This document shows positions 27,951 through 36,302 of a stretch of DNA of 64,000 nucleotides, one piece after another. The stretch's first letter is position 1, and every line of letters starts with the position of its first letter. The stretch is from Bacillus sp. EB106-08-02-XG196 (lineage in GTDB: Bacteria > Bacillota > Bacilli > Bacillales > Cytobacillaceae): positions 310,296 to 374,295 of the forward strand of contig NZ_JABWSY010000002.1 of assembly GCF_013396335.1 (NCBI RefSeq), read 5' to 3'. The position numbers were made by a program, and so were the translations under genes. The notes beneath the pieces were generated by a model, which was not told the DNA's origin, made no database searches, and saw only the letters and a program-made list of their open reading frames with translations.

Positions 27951-28091
27951 TTACATTAAATGATAAGCAGTAGCTTGACGGTCTTTGTGCTGATCATATA
28001 ATTTTTCAACCATTTCATTTTGAATTGCTTCTTGCAGACTTTCTTCACGTTTCTTAACTGTAATCGAAAAAAACAATATATTAAGAGTCAT
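27951..28091 (-). CDS. yrzI: YrzI family small protein, copy 2
   Basis: 46 residues, starting MTLNILFFSITVKKREESL and ending KDRQATAYHLM. It shares about 32 of 46 residues with copy 3. Ribosome site AAGGAAG, weaker and farther from the ATG than in the other copies. The gap to copy 1 is 26 bases, so they are probably cotranscribed. Confidence 0.85.
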   Translation of the reverse strand: MTLNILFFSITVKKREESLQEAIQNEMVEKLYDQHKDRQATAYHLM

Positions 28092-28121
28092 TTAAATACA
28101 CTTCCTTTTTTTAGGGTTAAT

Positions 28122-28262
28122 TTATAGTAAATGATAAACTGACAATTGACGTTCCTTGTTTTGCTCAAAAAGTTTTTCAACCATTTCATTTCGAGTTGCT
28201 TCTTGTAGACTTTCTTTACGTTTTTTTAATGTAATCGAGATAAAAAATATATTTAGTGTCAT
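28122..28262 (-). CDS. yrzI: YrzI family small protein, copy 3
   Basis: 46 residues, starting MTLNIFFISITLKKRKESL and ending KERQLSVYHLL. Ribosome site GAGAGGTGATAGTT, nearly identical to that of copy 1, supporting duplication of the whole unit including its translation signal. First of the three on the transcript; 30 bases before copy 2. A longer frame upstream lacks a ribosome site. Confidence 0.87.
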   Translation of the reverse strand: MTLNIFFISITLKKRKESLQEATRNEMVEKLFEQNKERQLSVYHLL

Positions 28263-28322
28263 AACTATCACCTCTCTTCCCTTTACGACCAAATTTGTAA
28301 GTAATATCCATTTAATGAACAC

Positions 28323-28357
28323 AAAAAGGCCGCAAGAAATTACTCCCTTGCGGCCAA
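28323..28357 (-). terminator. Terminator 2 of a tandem pair
   Basis: GGCCGCAAG pairs perfectly with CTTGCGGCC; TTTTTG follows on the minus strand. It insulates the yrzI cluster from upstream transcription. Confidence 0.88.
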
Positions 28358-28367
28358 AATTTTAGGC

Positions 28368-28403
28368 ACAAAAATACCGCAGGGCAGCACTCTCCCTGCG
28401 GCA
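28368..28403 (-). terminator. Terminator 1 of a tandem pair
   Basis: CCGCAGGG pairs with CCCTGCGG; TATTTTTG follows on the minus strand. It lies 25 bases after the 34-residue peptide gene. Confidence 0.88.
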
Positions 28404-28427
28404 TGGATATGTTAGGTAACTAAAAAA

Positions 28428-28532
28428 TTAGTTAAGCAATCCATTCCTGTCGGTCGAATGCAAATTATTTACATATGCAGTTGTCATCCAAATAGCATTA
28501 CCAGTGAAAGCAACCATTAACTTCTTCATCAT
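28428..28532 (-). CDS. 34-residue small protein, unknown
   Basis: Peptide starts MMKKLMVAFTGNAIWMTTAY and ends HSTDRNGLLN. AGGAGGTCGAAGAAA precedes the first ATG and two strong terminators follow, so it has the marks of a real monocistronic gene. The N-terminal half is weakly hydrophobic with a basic start. I recognise no family. Confidence 0.65.
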   Translation of the reverse strand: MMKKLMVAFTGNAIWMTTAYVNNLHSTDRNGLLN

Positions 28533-28650
28533 TTTCTTCGACCTCCTTCGGAATTTTTTACTAACTACGGTAATTATATCCATCAACATACCCTTTGTAA
28601 ACCATTTTTTTGAAACTTTTTAATAAATAGTTAAATTGCCTGGTTTATTC

Positions 28651-28682
28651 AAAAAAAAATAAACGTCCCTAGGGAACGTTTA
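28651..28682 (-). terminator. Terminator overlapping the yrhC stop
   Basis: AAACGT..ACGTTT arms with an inner CCCTAGGG; nine T follow on the minus strand. The stem begins at the stop codon of yrhC. Confidence 0.85.
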
Positions 28683-28928
28683 TCTCTGGTTGCCGTCTTC
28701 CATATCCATAAGTTTAAGCTGGCACTGTTTCGATTGAATAAAAAGTAAAATCGAAATCGCTAAAAAGGACATAGAGGAGATCATCATTATATTTACATCC
28801 ATCTCACTCTTAGAGTCTGATGGAATAATTACGCCTAAAAAGAAAAATACACCGACAGCGAGTAATACGACAGCAAATTGTTTAAAATCCACCATTTTTT
28901 CAAAAAGACTTTTTGTTTGTTTGTCCAC
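28680..28928 (-). CDS. yrhC: YrhC family membrane protein
   Basis: 82 residues with two hydrophobic segments (FAVVLLAVGVFFFLGVII and MISSMSFLAISILLFIQ). GTG start with AGGTGACCAACA upstream. In B. subtilis yrhC ends the yrrT-mtnN-mccA-mccB-yrhC operon; here it lies 125 bases after mtnN, with a terminator between and no mccA or mccB. Function unknown. Confidence 0.8.
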   Translation of the reverse strand: MDKQTKSLFEKMVDFKQFAVVLLAVGVFFFLGVIIPSDSKSEMDVNIMMISSMSFLAISILLFIQSKQCQLKLMDMEDGNQR

Positions 28929-29012
28929 TGTTGGTCACCTGCTTTTCTTAAAATCTACTAAGCTACTTTAACATAAAAAACAGCCTAAAAGAGTATGTAA
29001 ATTTTAGAAAAA

Positions 29013-29041
29013 CAAAAAGTCCGATTTTTCCACCGGACTCT
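29013..29041 (-). terminator. Terminator after mtnN
   Basis: AGTCCG and CGGACT arms with a ten-base loop, then TTTTTG on the minus strand. Confidence 0.82.
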
Positions 29042-29053
29042 TCTATGAACAGT

Positions 29054-29749
29054 CTACCCTATTGCAGCGACTATTTTCATGACCAACGTAGCGGAATGGG
29101 TTGCTGCTGTGTCAATAAATTGATCAAAGGAGATTTCTGATTCCTTCCCTGCAATATCAGATAGGGAGCGAATGATGACGAAAGGTACACCAAAACGATG
29201 TGCCACTTGTGCAATCGCTGCAGCTTCCATTTCAACCGCCTGCAATTTATCGAATTTTGATTGGACAAATTTAACACGCTCTGGATCTTCCATAAATGAA
29301 TCCCCAGTAACAATCAGCCCTTTCGCCACTTGAAATTTATCTAGTTCCTTTGCAGCATTTTCAGCTATTTGTACTAGCTTTTCATCTGCTGTAAAAGCTG
29401 CTGGAAGCTGTGGCACCTGACCATATTCATAACCGAAGGCTGTTACATCCACATCATGATGACGTACTTCCGTAGAGATAACGGCATCACCAACATTTAA
29501 ATCAGGATTAAAGCCGCCTGCAGAGCCTGTATTAATGATGTAATCTGGCTTATATTTTTCAAGCAAAATGGTTGTTGACATAGCGGCATTTACTTTGCCA
29601 ATTCCAGAACGCAGTAATATCACTTCTGCTCCTTTCATTTGGCCAAAAGTAAACTCACATCCTGCAACTGTTTCCTGAGTTTGTCCGTCAATATTATCCC
29701 TTAACAGCTTGACTTCTTCTTCCATTGCTCCAATTATGGCGATTTTCAT
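29054..29749 (-). CDS. mtnN: 5'-methylthioadenosine/S-adenosylhomocysteine nucleosidase
   Basis: Splits adenine from methylthioadenosine and S-adenosylhomocysteine, recycling products of SAM reactions and of spermidine synthesis. 231 residues from ATG 29749 (AGAGGTTTAAAT upstream). N-terminal [18 protein letters not shown] contains catalytic Glu12; [16 protein letters not shown] and [11 protein letters not shown] bind ribose and phosphate-side groups; [13 protein letters not shown] supplies Met/Glu contacts; [10 protein letters not shown] contains the catalytic Asp near residue 197. Confidence 0.98.
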   Translation of the reverse strand: MKIAIIGAMEEEVKLLRDNIDGQTQETVAGCEFTFGQMKGAEVILLRSGIGKVNAAMSTTILLEKYKPDYIINTGSAGGFNPDLNVGDAVISTEVRHHDVDVTAFGYEYGQVPQLPAAFTADEKLVQIAENAAKELDKFQVAKGLIVTGDSFMEDPERVKFVQSKFDKLQAVEMEAAAIAQVAHRFGVPFVIIRSLSDIAGKESEISFDQFIDTAATHSATLVMKIVAAIG

Positions 29750-29961
29750 ATTTAAACCTCTTTCTTTTTGTTTTACTTCTTTCATAATAATCTTCCTCGG
29801 ATTGAACTATCATATCCGCAAACACTATTCTACCATCATTCGACAGAAATCTTCCAATATGAGAGGTTAAAACCTCACTATCCTTTCTGGGAAGTTGGTA
29901 TTATTTCATTGATTCACCAGCAGGAATTAACTAGAATGTACATAGGGAAAGGGTGGTCAAA

Positions 29962-30171
29962 ATGATGAATTTCCAACTTGATTTTATTGAGGATAAAGTA
30001 GAATTCTTTGATGCAACAGATCTTAAAGTATTGGAAAAAAAAATCGAAGTAAAAATCGAGGAAAACAAAGCGATATTATTAGGAGTTCATTCAGTCTCTC
30101 ATCAAATGTTTGCTAACGAAAAGGGTCAGACATATTTTACCGCAGTCGTTCACTTTAAACGCAAAAAATAG
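29962..30171 (+). CDS. yrzA: DUF2536 family small protein
   Basis: 69 residues (MMNFQLDFIEDKVEFFDATD) without membrane segment; an alternating helix/strand pattern ending in a basic VVHFKRKK. AGGGTGG precedes the ATG. Resembles the DUF2536 (B. subtilis YrzA) family found next to mtnN and yrrS. The stop codon is inside the terminator stem. Function unknown. Confidence 0.75.
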   Translation: MMNFQLDFIEDKVEFFDATDLKVLEKKIEVKIEENKAILLGVHSVSHQMFANEKGQTYFTAVVHFKRKK

Positions 30172-30196
30172 GATGGAAAGCCCATCCTATTTTTTA
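30163..30196. terminator. Bidirectional terminator between the DUF2536 gene and yrrS
   Basis: AAAAAATAGGATGG and CCATCCTATTTTTT with a short loop; contains the TAG stop of the plus-strand gene. Confidence 0.93.
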
Positions 30197-30201
30197 TGTT
30201 T

Positions 30202-30864
30202 CTATTGAATTACAGAAAGCTCTTCAACCTTTACAGGTTTCCAGCCTTCGCCATCTACCCATTCAAGGTAAACATTGTATTTTAGCTGTTTGTCTTTAGA
30301 GGCCACGGTACTGAATGATCCAGCACCTGTTGTTTTATCCCGACCTAACCAATATAAAGTCATATTACTTTCTTCAAGGCCTGTTGCATATGAAATAGCC
30401 TTTAGCATTTCCTGCCAATCAACATGTGATTCATCATAAACTGGGGTATGTTCACCTGTTTGCACGGTACCTACAGGCTTCCAAGCAGGGTTCTCGATGG
30501 TTCTAACTACATTGGTAGTTCCATCGCCTTCTGTTATAACTGCTTGTGAATCATCTTCCTGTTCAGGCGCTGCAGCTTCTTCACTTTCTTCATCCGTACC
30601 TTCTTCAGTATCAGTATCTTCCTCAGTTTCCTGAGCAGCGTCATTTTTTTCAGTATCTTTATCCTCTTTTTCTGAGGCTTGATTTGCTGTTTTTGTATTT
30701 TCCTTTTCAGGAGCTGCTTTATCGTCACCTGATAAAAAGATCGTATAGGCTACAAAGAAAATGAGTGCTAGCACAATGACAATTAGACTATTCAAGATAA
30801 TGTTCGTTTTCTTCCTTTTAGCCCGATAACCAGAACGTGAGCCAGATTGGAAATCGTTACTCAT
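30202..30864 (-). CDS. yrrS: YrrS family protein (DUF1510), membrane-anchored
   Basis: 220 residues: basic N-terminus (YRAKRKKTN), one TM helix (IILNSLIVIVLALIFFVAYTIFL, ~22-44), a highly acidic low-complexity linker of Glu/Asp/Thr/Lys (~50-105), and a C-terminal domain (NPAWKPVGTVQTGEHTPVYD..) with an extracytoplasmic predicted location. Follows pbpI, as in B. subtilis where yrrS accompanies this penicillin-binding protein gene in sporulating cells. Activity unknown. Confidence 0.88.
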   Translation of the reverse strand: MSNDFQSGSRSGYRAKRKKTNIILNSLIVIVLALIFFVAYTIFLSGDDKAAPEKENTKTANQASEKEDKDTEKNDAAQETEEDTDTEEGTDEESEEAAAPEQEDDSQAVITEGDGTTNVVRTIENPAWKPVGTVQTGEHTPVYDESHVDWQEMLKAISYATGLEESNMTLYWLGRDKTTGAGSFSTVASKDKQLKYNVYLEWVDGEGWKPVKVEELSVIQ

Positions 30865-30883
30865 ACAAAAATCCCTCCAAATA

Positions 30884-30909
30884 GAAAAGCGAAAGCGCCG
30901 CTAAACAAT
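30884..30909. repeat. Minimal deletion remnant of the dispersed repeat
   Basis: GAAAAGCGAAAGCGCCG fused to CTAAACAATT: the left end of the repeat joined directly to its right end (GCTAGACAAT). It lies just upstream of yrrS. Confidence 0.5.
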
Positions 30910-30975
30910 TATTATGGCTGTCAACATTCTAACATGAATTGAAAAGAACTTGAAGGATTTTCCCTTAAGTTAATA

Positions 30976-32736
30976 CTATTGTAATCCTTTGTCATATTCA
31001 TATAACATTTTTACCATATCGGCAAATAATAAATTTACACCGCCTTCTGTATCTAGAACATCTAGATTAACAGCGACAAGCGCGTATTTGGGATTTTGAT
31101 AAGGAAAATAGCCTGCAAACCACTTGTTATGCAACTGCTTTTCATTCTCATATTTCCCTGTCTCCGCGGTTCCTGACTTCCCTGCAACCTCATAGGGAAG
31201 GTCTAGAAACCATTTCCCAGTTCCATTCGGATTTACAACAACTTCTCTTAATAATTTCTGAAGCTTCATTGCCGTATAAGGTGAAATAGTATCGCCAGAT
31301 AACGCTTTATTATCAAAGGTAACCATCGTCGTCCCATTTTTATACTCAATTTTCGAAGCGGTACTCACCATTTCTTTTTTACCACCTCTTGCGATCGTAG
31401 CCATCATATTGGCTATGGCCAGCGGCGTTGCCCGAACCTCATGCTGACCAATCCCTGACATGGCAGCATAGTTTTGATCTTTCTTAGCCTCTTCAGTTAA
31501 AAACACCCTGCCTTTATCTTCATCGACAAGTTGTTTAAAATTATCGGTATGGTAAACTTCACCCTGCCAGCCTACTGTACCTGTTAACGACAATTTCTCA
31601 GCATAATCCTCCAACATATTTTTATCTATTTTTTGAAGTTCCTTTGCCAGCTCGCCAAAGGTCCGGTTACAGCTTCTTGCAAAGCTATCCGTAAAAGAGA
31701 GCATTCCATAATTATATTTGCTTTCCGGATCACCATTAATTTTTTTACTACAATCAAATAGCCTTGTTGGGTCATCCAGACTTTGATCAATGGCGGCAGC
31801 TGCCACCACGGTTTTAAAGATTGAGCCCATTATTTCTTGCTTTAGCATTCGATTCGTAATCCCAGAGCCGCTATAAGGATCACTTTGATTGATAGCTGGT
31901 CGCGAAACCGATGCTAGGACACTATTGCTTTCAATATCAAGGAGCACTAACCCGCCATTTTTTATTGCATGCTGGTCTACTAATTCCTCCGATTTCTGCT
32001 GCAGCTCTTTATCAATCGTTGTTCGAACATTTACTGGGTAAAAAGGATTAGCTGGATCAACATACTTTACATTAATTCCGAATAACGGTGCCCCGTCACC
32101 ATCTACGTGATAAACAAGTTTGGACTTTCCTTCTGGAAGTAAAAATTCATCAAAACTTTCTTCAAGACCAGAAACACCTATAAGTGTCTTCTCAGAGAGA
32201 TCCTTATTTGAATAGCGCTTTTTTAATTCTTCGGCGTTTTCCCCCGTTAAACCAATTAATTGCGCCGCGAGTATTTCGGTGCGTTCAAATTTCTTTTCAA
32301 TGGCAAATACACCCGGTATTTCAAGCTTGTTAATTTTTTCCATTTGCGAAGGTGTTAATTCCATAGGCTGTGGTTCTCCATATGCAAAAGGTTTATTTGC
32401 ATCCTTTAAGGCATTTTTCAAACTATATTCTGAAATACCAGAAATAGTTGATACTGCTTCTATATCCCAATCCATATTATTTAAAAAAGGAAAGAGAACA
32501 AGAACAGATACTTTTTTATGGGTTAGCAACTCTCCATTCCGATCTAGAAAATTACCACGCCCGTTATCGATGACTAGTTCCTGCGTTCTTTGCTTTACAC
32601 TTTCTTCCAATAGATTTACATTGTGCTTTGAAAAGGACTCCGTTTGAACCAACTGAATCTGAATTAATCGCCCAGTGAGGATTAATAGCCCAGCTATACA
32701 AAGAACGAGTAAACCTTTAATTCGTCTACGTATCAT
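30976..32736 (-). CDS. pbpI: Class B penicillin-binding protein PbpI
   Basis: Peptidoglycan transpeptidase anchored by one N-terminal TM helix (LLVLCIAGLLILTGRLI). 586 residues from ATG 32736. A PBP dimerisation domain (~40-220) precedes the transpeptidase domain with SIFK (Ser305, Lys308), SCN (355-357) and KSGTAET (519-521), all catalytic motifs intact. Related to sporulation PBPs such as SpoVD/YrrR. The ribosome site GAGGTG is within the 3' arm of the greA terminator hairpin and TTTTTT directly precedes the ATG, so translation may be restricted on read-through mRNA. Confidence 0.93.
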   Translation of the reverse strand: MIRRRIKGLLVLCIAGLLILTGRLIQIQLVQTESFSKHNVNLLEESVKQRTQELVIDNGRGNFLDRNGELLTHKKVSVLVLFPFLNNMDWDIEAVSTISGISEYSLKNALKDANKPFAYGEPQPMELTPSQMEKINKLEIPGVFAIEKKFERTEILAAQLIGLTGENAEELKKRYSNKDLSEKTLIGVSGLEESFDEFLLPEGKSKLVYHVDGDGAPLFGINVKYVDPANPFYPVNVRTTIDKELQQKSEELVDQHAIKNGGLVLLDIESNSVLASVSRPAINQSDPYSGSGITNRMLKQEIMGSIFKTVVAAAAIDQSLDDPTRLFDCSKKINGDPESKYNYGMLSFTDSFARSCNRTFGELAKELQKIDKNMLEDYAEKLSLTGTVGWQGEVYHTDNFKQLVDEDKGRVFLTEEAKKDQNYAAMSGIGQHEVRATPLAIANMMATIARGGKKEMVSTASKIEYKNGTTMVTFDNKALSGDTISPYTAMKLQKLLREVVVNPNGTGKWFLDLPYEVAGKSGTAETGKYENEKQLHNKWFAGYFPYQNPKYALVAVNLDVLDTEGGVNLLFADMVKMLYEYDKGLQ

Positions 32737-32771
32737 AAAAAACACCTCGTCAAAAGTTTTGACGAGGTGTT
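32735..32771 (-). terminator. greA terminator that also buries the pbpI ribosome site
   Basis: AACACCTCGTCAAAA and TTTTGACGAGGTGTT pair over about 13-15 bp with almost no loop, followed by TTTT and the pbpI ATG on the minus strand. The 3' arm contains GAGGTG, the only ribosome site for pbpI. Confidence 0.88.
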
Positions 32772-32802
32772 CCCATTTCAAACATAAAGTTAAAAAAATC
32801 AA

Positions 32803-33279
32803 TTAACTAATAGAGACAATACGGACGCTCATTTCACCGCCTGGTGTTTGAACGGATACTTGATCGCCTACTTTTTTGCCGATTAGGCTTTTCGCTATTG
32901 GAGAATCGTTTGAAATTTTTCCTTCAAACGGATCTGCCTCTGCACTGCCCACGATGGTATAAGTTTCTTCATCACCATTGGGAAGTTCTACAAATGTAAC
33001 AGATCTGCCTAATGTAACAGAATCACTAGCCATGTCGCCTTCTTCAATAATCTTAGCGTTGCGAATCATATTTTCTAAAGTTGTAATCCGACCTTCTACA
33101 AATGCTTGTTCTTCTTTTGCAGAATCGTATTCAGAGTTTTCAGATAAATCCCCGAAACTTCTTGCAATTTTAATTCTTTCAACAACTTCTTTACGCTTTA
33201 CAGATTTTAAATGTTCAAGCTCCTGGATAAGTTTGTCTTTACCCGCCTGTGTCATTGGAAATACTTTTTCGATCGCCAA
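32803..33279 (-). CDS. greA: Transcription elongation factor GreA
   Basis: Rescues backtracked RNA polymerase by stimulating its cleavage activity through the secondary channel. 158 residues: N-terminal coiled coil with the acidic tip [17 protein letters not shown] (~46-62), then the FKBP-like C-terminal domain ([32 protein letters not shown]). The start is TTG with AAGGAGTGAGAAGTT upstream. Follows udk after a 161-base gap with a GCGCG-rich hairpin (33363-33390) of unknown role. Confidence 0.98.
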   Translation of the reverse strand: MAIEKVFPMTQAGKDKLIQELEHLKSVKRKEVVERIKIARSFGDLSENSEYDSAKEEQAFVEGRITTLENMIRNAKIIEEGDMASDSVTLGRSVTFVELPNGDEETYTIVGSAEADPFEGKISNDSPIAKSLIGKKVGDQVSVQTPGGEMSVRIVSIS

Positions 33280-33440
33280 AACTTCTCACTCCTTCTAGTC
33301 TTCACAATCCCCCATAGATTGTGTTTGATAATGTTATGTAGGTATTACATAAATACATAGGAGCGCGTCCTCATTAAAGGGCGCGCAGCTTGTATTTATC
33401 CAATATGGATTCATTTTAACCTAATCTTTAGGCTATTGTT

Positions 33441-34073
33441 TCATAAAAATGACTTTTGTTCAAGAATTGTTTGAATTTTTGTGACCATTAAATCAATCGC
33501 TACATGATTTTGACCGCCTTCAGGGATAATGACATCCGCATATCTCTTTGTCGGTTCAATAAATTGGTTGTGCATTGGACGGACAACATTGGTATATTGA
33601 TCGATCACAGAATCCAATGTTCGTCCGCGCTCTTTAATATCGCGTGATAACCTTCGAATAATTCGAATATCTGCATCGGTATCAACATATAACTTGATGT
33701 CCATCAGATTTCTCAAACGCTCATCTTCAAGAACAAGTATACCTTCTAAAATAATAACATCTTTCGGTTCAACTTCAATAATTTCTTTTGATCGGGTATG
33801 AAGCGAATAATCATAGACTGGTTTCTGAATTGGCTCATATCGTAACAGCTTTTCAATATGCGCGATAAGCAAATCATTGTCAAAAGCCAGTGGATGGTCG
33901 TAATTCGTCTTTAACCGTTCCGGAAAGGGTACATCACTTTGGTCTTTATAATAATAATCCTGTTGAAGCATAGTTATGGAATGACCTTTAAAGCTTTCAT
34001 AGACTGCCTTAGTTACACTTGTTTTTCCTGAGCCGGACCCTCCGGCAACACCAATAACAACCGGTTTGCGCAT
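33441..34073 (-). CDS. udk: Uridine kinase
   Basis: Phosphorylates uridine and cytidine for pyrimidine salvage. 210 residues from ATG 34073; a TTG one codon earlier is also possible. P-loop [13 protein letters not shown] near the N-terminus; QQDYYYKD (substrate-binding); NYDHPLAFD; the lid region [21 protein letters not shown] lies just before, and the gene begins four bases after trhP2. Confidence 0.97.
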   Translation of the reverse strand: MRKPVVIGVAGGSGSGKTSVTKAVYESFKGHSITMLQQDYYYKDQSDVPFPERLKTNYDHPLAFDNDLLIAHIEKLLRYEPIQKPVYDYSLHTRSKEIIEVEPKDVIILEGILVLEDERLRNLMDIKLYVDTDADIRIIRRLSRDIKERGRTLDSVIDQYTNVVRPMHNQFIEPTKRYADVIIPEGGQNHVAIDLMVTKIQTILEQKSFL

Positions 34074-34077
34074 CAAC

Positions 34078-35349
34078 CTAGTTCTCCTTTCGCATCATGT
34101 TGTTAGGGTAAACCGGTTTGTCCAATTTAAATTGTACAATTTGAAGTGGATGTCTTGCTGCATCCAGTTCATTACCTTTTTCATCCCAAATTTTATCAAT
34201 CACATGTGTAAAGTTTTGAATTTCCGGTCCAAAGAATTCAACTTCCTGCCCCGGTTTAAAGTGGTTTCGCTGCTGCAGTGTAACGATTTGACTTTCTTCG
34301 TTATAACTCAGTACTAAACCGACAAATTCAAACTTTGTCTTGTTGCTATGATTACCAAACATTTGCTCTTTATACCCCGGAACTCCTTCAAAAAATGCAG
34401 GAGCTGTTTCACGATTCGCACATTTGTCCAGTTCCTCTAGCCACTCACGCTTAATGACGAAATGGTCAGGGTCGGCACAATAAGCGTCAATAACTTTTCG
34501 ATACACGCTGACTACCGTCGCAATATAGTGAATCGACTTCATTCGGCCTTCAATTTTTAAGCTATCAATTCCAAGCTCAATCATTTGAGGAATCGCTTGA
34601 ATCAGGTTAAGGTCCTTAGGGCTCATGGCAAAGGGTGCGTCATTCTCACCATAAAGAGGAACTTCATCTGTACTGCCTTCTAGTTGATATAAATCATAAT
34701 CCCAACGGCAGGACTGACAGCAGCCTCCTCGGTTTGAATCCCTTGCGGTCATGTGATTACTTAATGTACAACGTCCAGAATAAGCAATACACATTGCACC
34801 ATGGATAAAGATCTCAATTTCGACATCGACTTTTTCTTTCATTTCTCTTATTTCTTCTGCACTCGTTTCACGTGCTAAAACAACGCGCTCTGCACCGCTT
34901 TCTTTCCAGAACTGAGCTGTTTTCCAGTTTGAAATGGATTGCTGCGTGCTGATGTGAATTTCAATTTCCGGTGCCAGCCTGCGGCAAGTTTCAATAATTA
35001 ATGGGTCTGCAACGATAATCCCTGCTATTCCTGTTTCCTTTAACCCAAGGATATAGTCTTCTAATCCATCAATATTCTCATTGTGAGCAAAAATATTGGT
35101 TGTTACGTAAATTCTAGCCCCGAATTTTTTGGCAAATTCTACGCCCTCTTTCATTTCTTCAAATGTAAAGTTATCAGCGTTTGAACGTAGACCATATTCC
35201 TGACCGCCAATAAATACGGCATCCGCTCCATATTGAACAGCAATTTTTAACTTTTCAAGATTTCCTGCCGGCGCTAGGAGTTCTGGTTTTTTCACAATCA
35301 CACGTTTTCCATCGATGATTTCAGAAATACTATCCTTAACTGTATTCAC
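34078..35349 (-). CDS. trhP2: U32 family protein TrhP2 (YrrO), tRNA U34 hydroxylation
   Basis: Prephenate-dependent hydroxylation of tRNA uridine 34 to 5-hydroxyuridine, by homology to E. coli TrhP and B. subtilis YrrO; older name peptidase U32 or collagenase-like. 423 residues: TIM-barrel-like N-terminal domain ([27 protein letters not shown]), the U32 signature with four cysteines in [16 protein letters not shown] and [11 protein letters not shown] (~185-225, likely Fe-S), and a C-terminal beta domain. Followed by udk, preceded by trhP1. Confidence 0.92.
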   Translation of the reverse strand: MNTVKDSISEIIDGKRVIVKKPELLAPAGNLEKLKIAVQYGADAVFIGGQEYGLRSNADNFTFEEMKEGVEFAKKFGARIYVTTNIFAHNENIDGLEDYILGLKETGIAGIIVADPLIIETCRRLAPEIEIHISTQQSISNWKTAQFWKESGAERVVLARETSAEEIREMKEKVDVEIEIFIHGAMCIAYSGRCTLSNHMTARDSNRGGCCQSCRWDYDLYQLEGSTDEVPLYGENDAPFAMSPKDLNLIQAIPQMIELGIDSLKIEGRMKSIHYIATVVSVYRKVIDAYCADPDHFVIKREWLEELDKCANRETAPAFFEGVPGYKEQMFGNHSNKTKFEFVGLVLSYNEESQIVTLQQRNHFKPGQEVEFFGPEIQNFTHVIDKIWDEKGNELDAARHPLQIVQFKLDKPVYPNNMMRKEN

Positions 35350-35366
35350 GAATGAACTCCTCCTTT

Positions 35367-36296
35367 TTAGTAGACTGTCTCCTTGAAAAAGAATCCAGTA
35401 TCTAGTTTTCGATTAGCTGGCTGCACAGCCTCAATAGCTTCTAAAAGCTCGTCTTTTTTATCGTCGTATTGATCTGGGTCCTCAAAAAATAAGTCAATCG
35501 CTTCACGATATGCCTTTGTTACTGAAATAAGATAGTCGGAAGACTTTAAGATTCCATCAATTTTAAAGGAATCTACACCGGCTTCAAGCAATTCCTGCAG
35601 CTCATCTATGATACAAATATCATTAGGACTCATAATGTGAGTTCCATTCTCGTCCTCGAAAATCGGATATTTATTTTCTCTTTCTTTATCATGTATGAAC
35701 ATGTTTTTTTCCATTTTACGGTTTTCGATTTCCATTACTTTTCCTTGGTACTCATAATAATTACCAAGAAGTGAACGTTTTGATTGAAACATACAGCTCA
35801 TGCCATGTACCTGTACTTCTATTTCAATCTCAGCGTTTTCTTTGATTTCTACAATGGAGTCCATATTAATTTCACGTGCTAGGACTGCTCTTTTTGCCCC
35901 TTTTTCACCCCAATAGTTACATGAAAACCAATTTGTTCCAAGAGTTTCCGTACTCCAATGCAGCTTCATCTCAGGGGCTGCTTCACGTGCAGTCATTAAG
36001 ACAGCAGGATCACCGAAAATAATAGCATCAGCATTTGCTTCAGCTGCAAATTTAATATAATCACTTAATTCATCCATTTTTTCGTTATGAAAAATAGCAT
36101 TCATGGCAACATAGACTTTTTTCTCTTTAGAATGTGCTAATTCTATTGCCTGCTTTACCTGTTCTCGGTTAAATTCACCTGCTAACCGTAGTCCATATCT
36201 TTGTTCTCCAACAACAAACGCATCGGCACCAGCTTCAGCCAGTGGCAATATATCGTTAACTGACAGTGGAGTAACTAATAATTCCGTTCTTTTCAT
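35367..36296 (-). CDS. trhP1: U32 family protein TrhP1 (YrrN), partner of TrhP2
   Basis: 309 residues, a shorter paralogue of the next gene (ELLVTPLSVNDILPLAEAGADAFVVGEQRYGLRL). At the place of the cysteine cluster it has VHGMSCMFQSKRSLL and no CCxxC, so a cofactor site seems reduced. Acts with TrhP2 in 5-hydroxyuridine formation by homology. It ends 17 bases before trhP2 and starts six bases after trmR, so the three are one transcription unit. Confidence 0.9.
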   Translation of the reverse strand: MKRTELLVTPLSVNDILPLAEAGADAFVVGEQRYGLRLAGEFNREQVKQAIELAHSKEKKVYVAMNAIFHNEKMDELSDYIKFAAEANADAIIFGDPAVLMTAREAAPEMKLHWSTETLGTNWFSCNYWGEKGAKRAVLAREINMDSIVEIKENAEIEIEVQVHGMSCMFQSKRSLLGNYYEYQGKVMEIENRKMEKNMFIHDKERENKYPIFEDENGTHIMSPNDICIIDELQELLEAGVDSFKIDGILKSSDYLISVTKAYREAIDLFFEDPDQYDDKKDELLEAIEAVQPANRKLDTGFFFKETVY

Positions 36297-36302
36297 CTTT
36301 AG

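Noticed and set aside
30534..30764. Lysine- and leucine-rich frames over the yrrS linker
   Set aside because: Artefact of the low-complexity Glu/Asp/Lys linker read in other frames.
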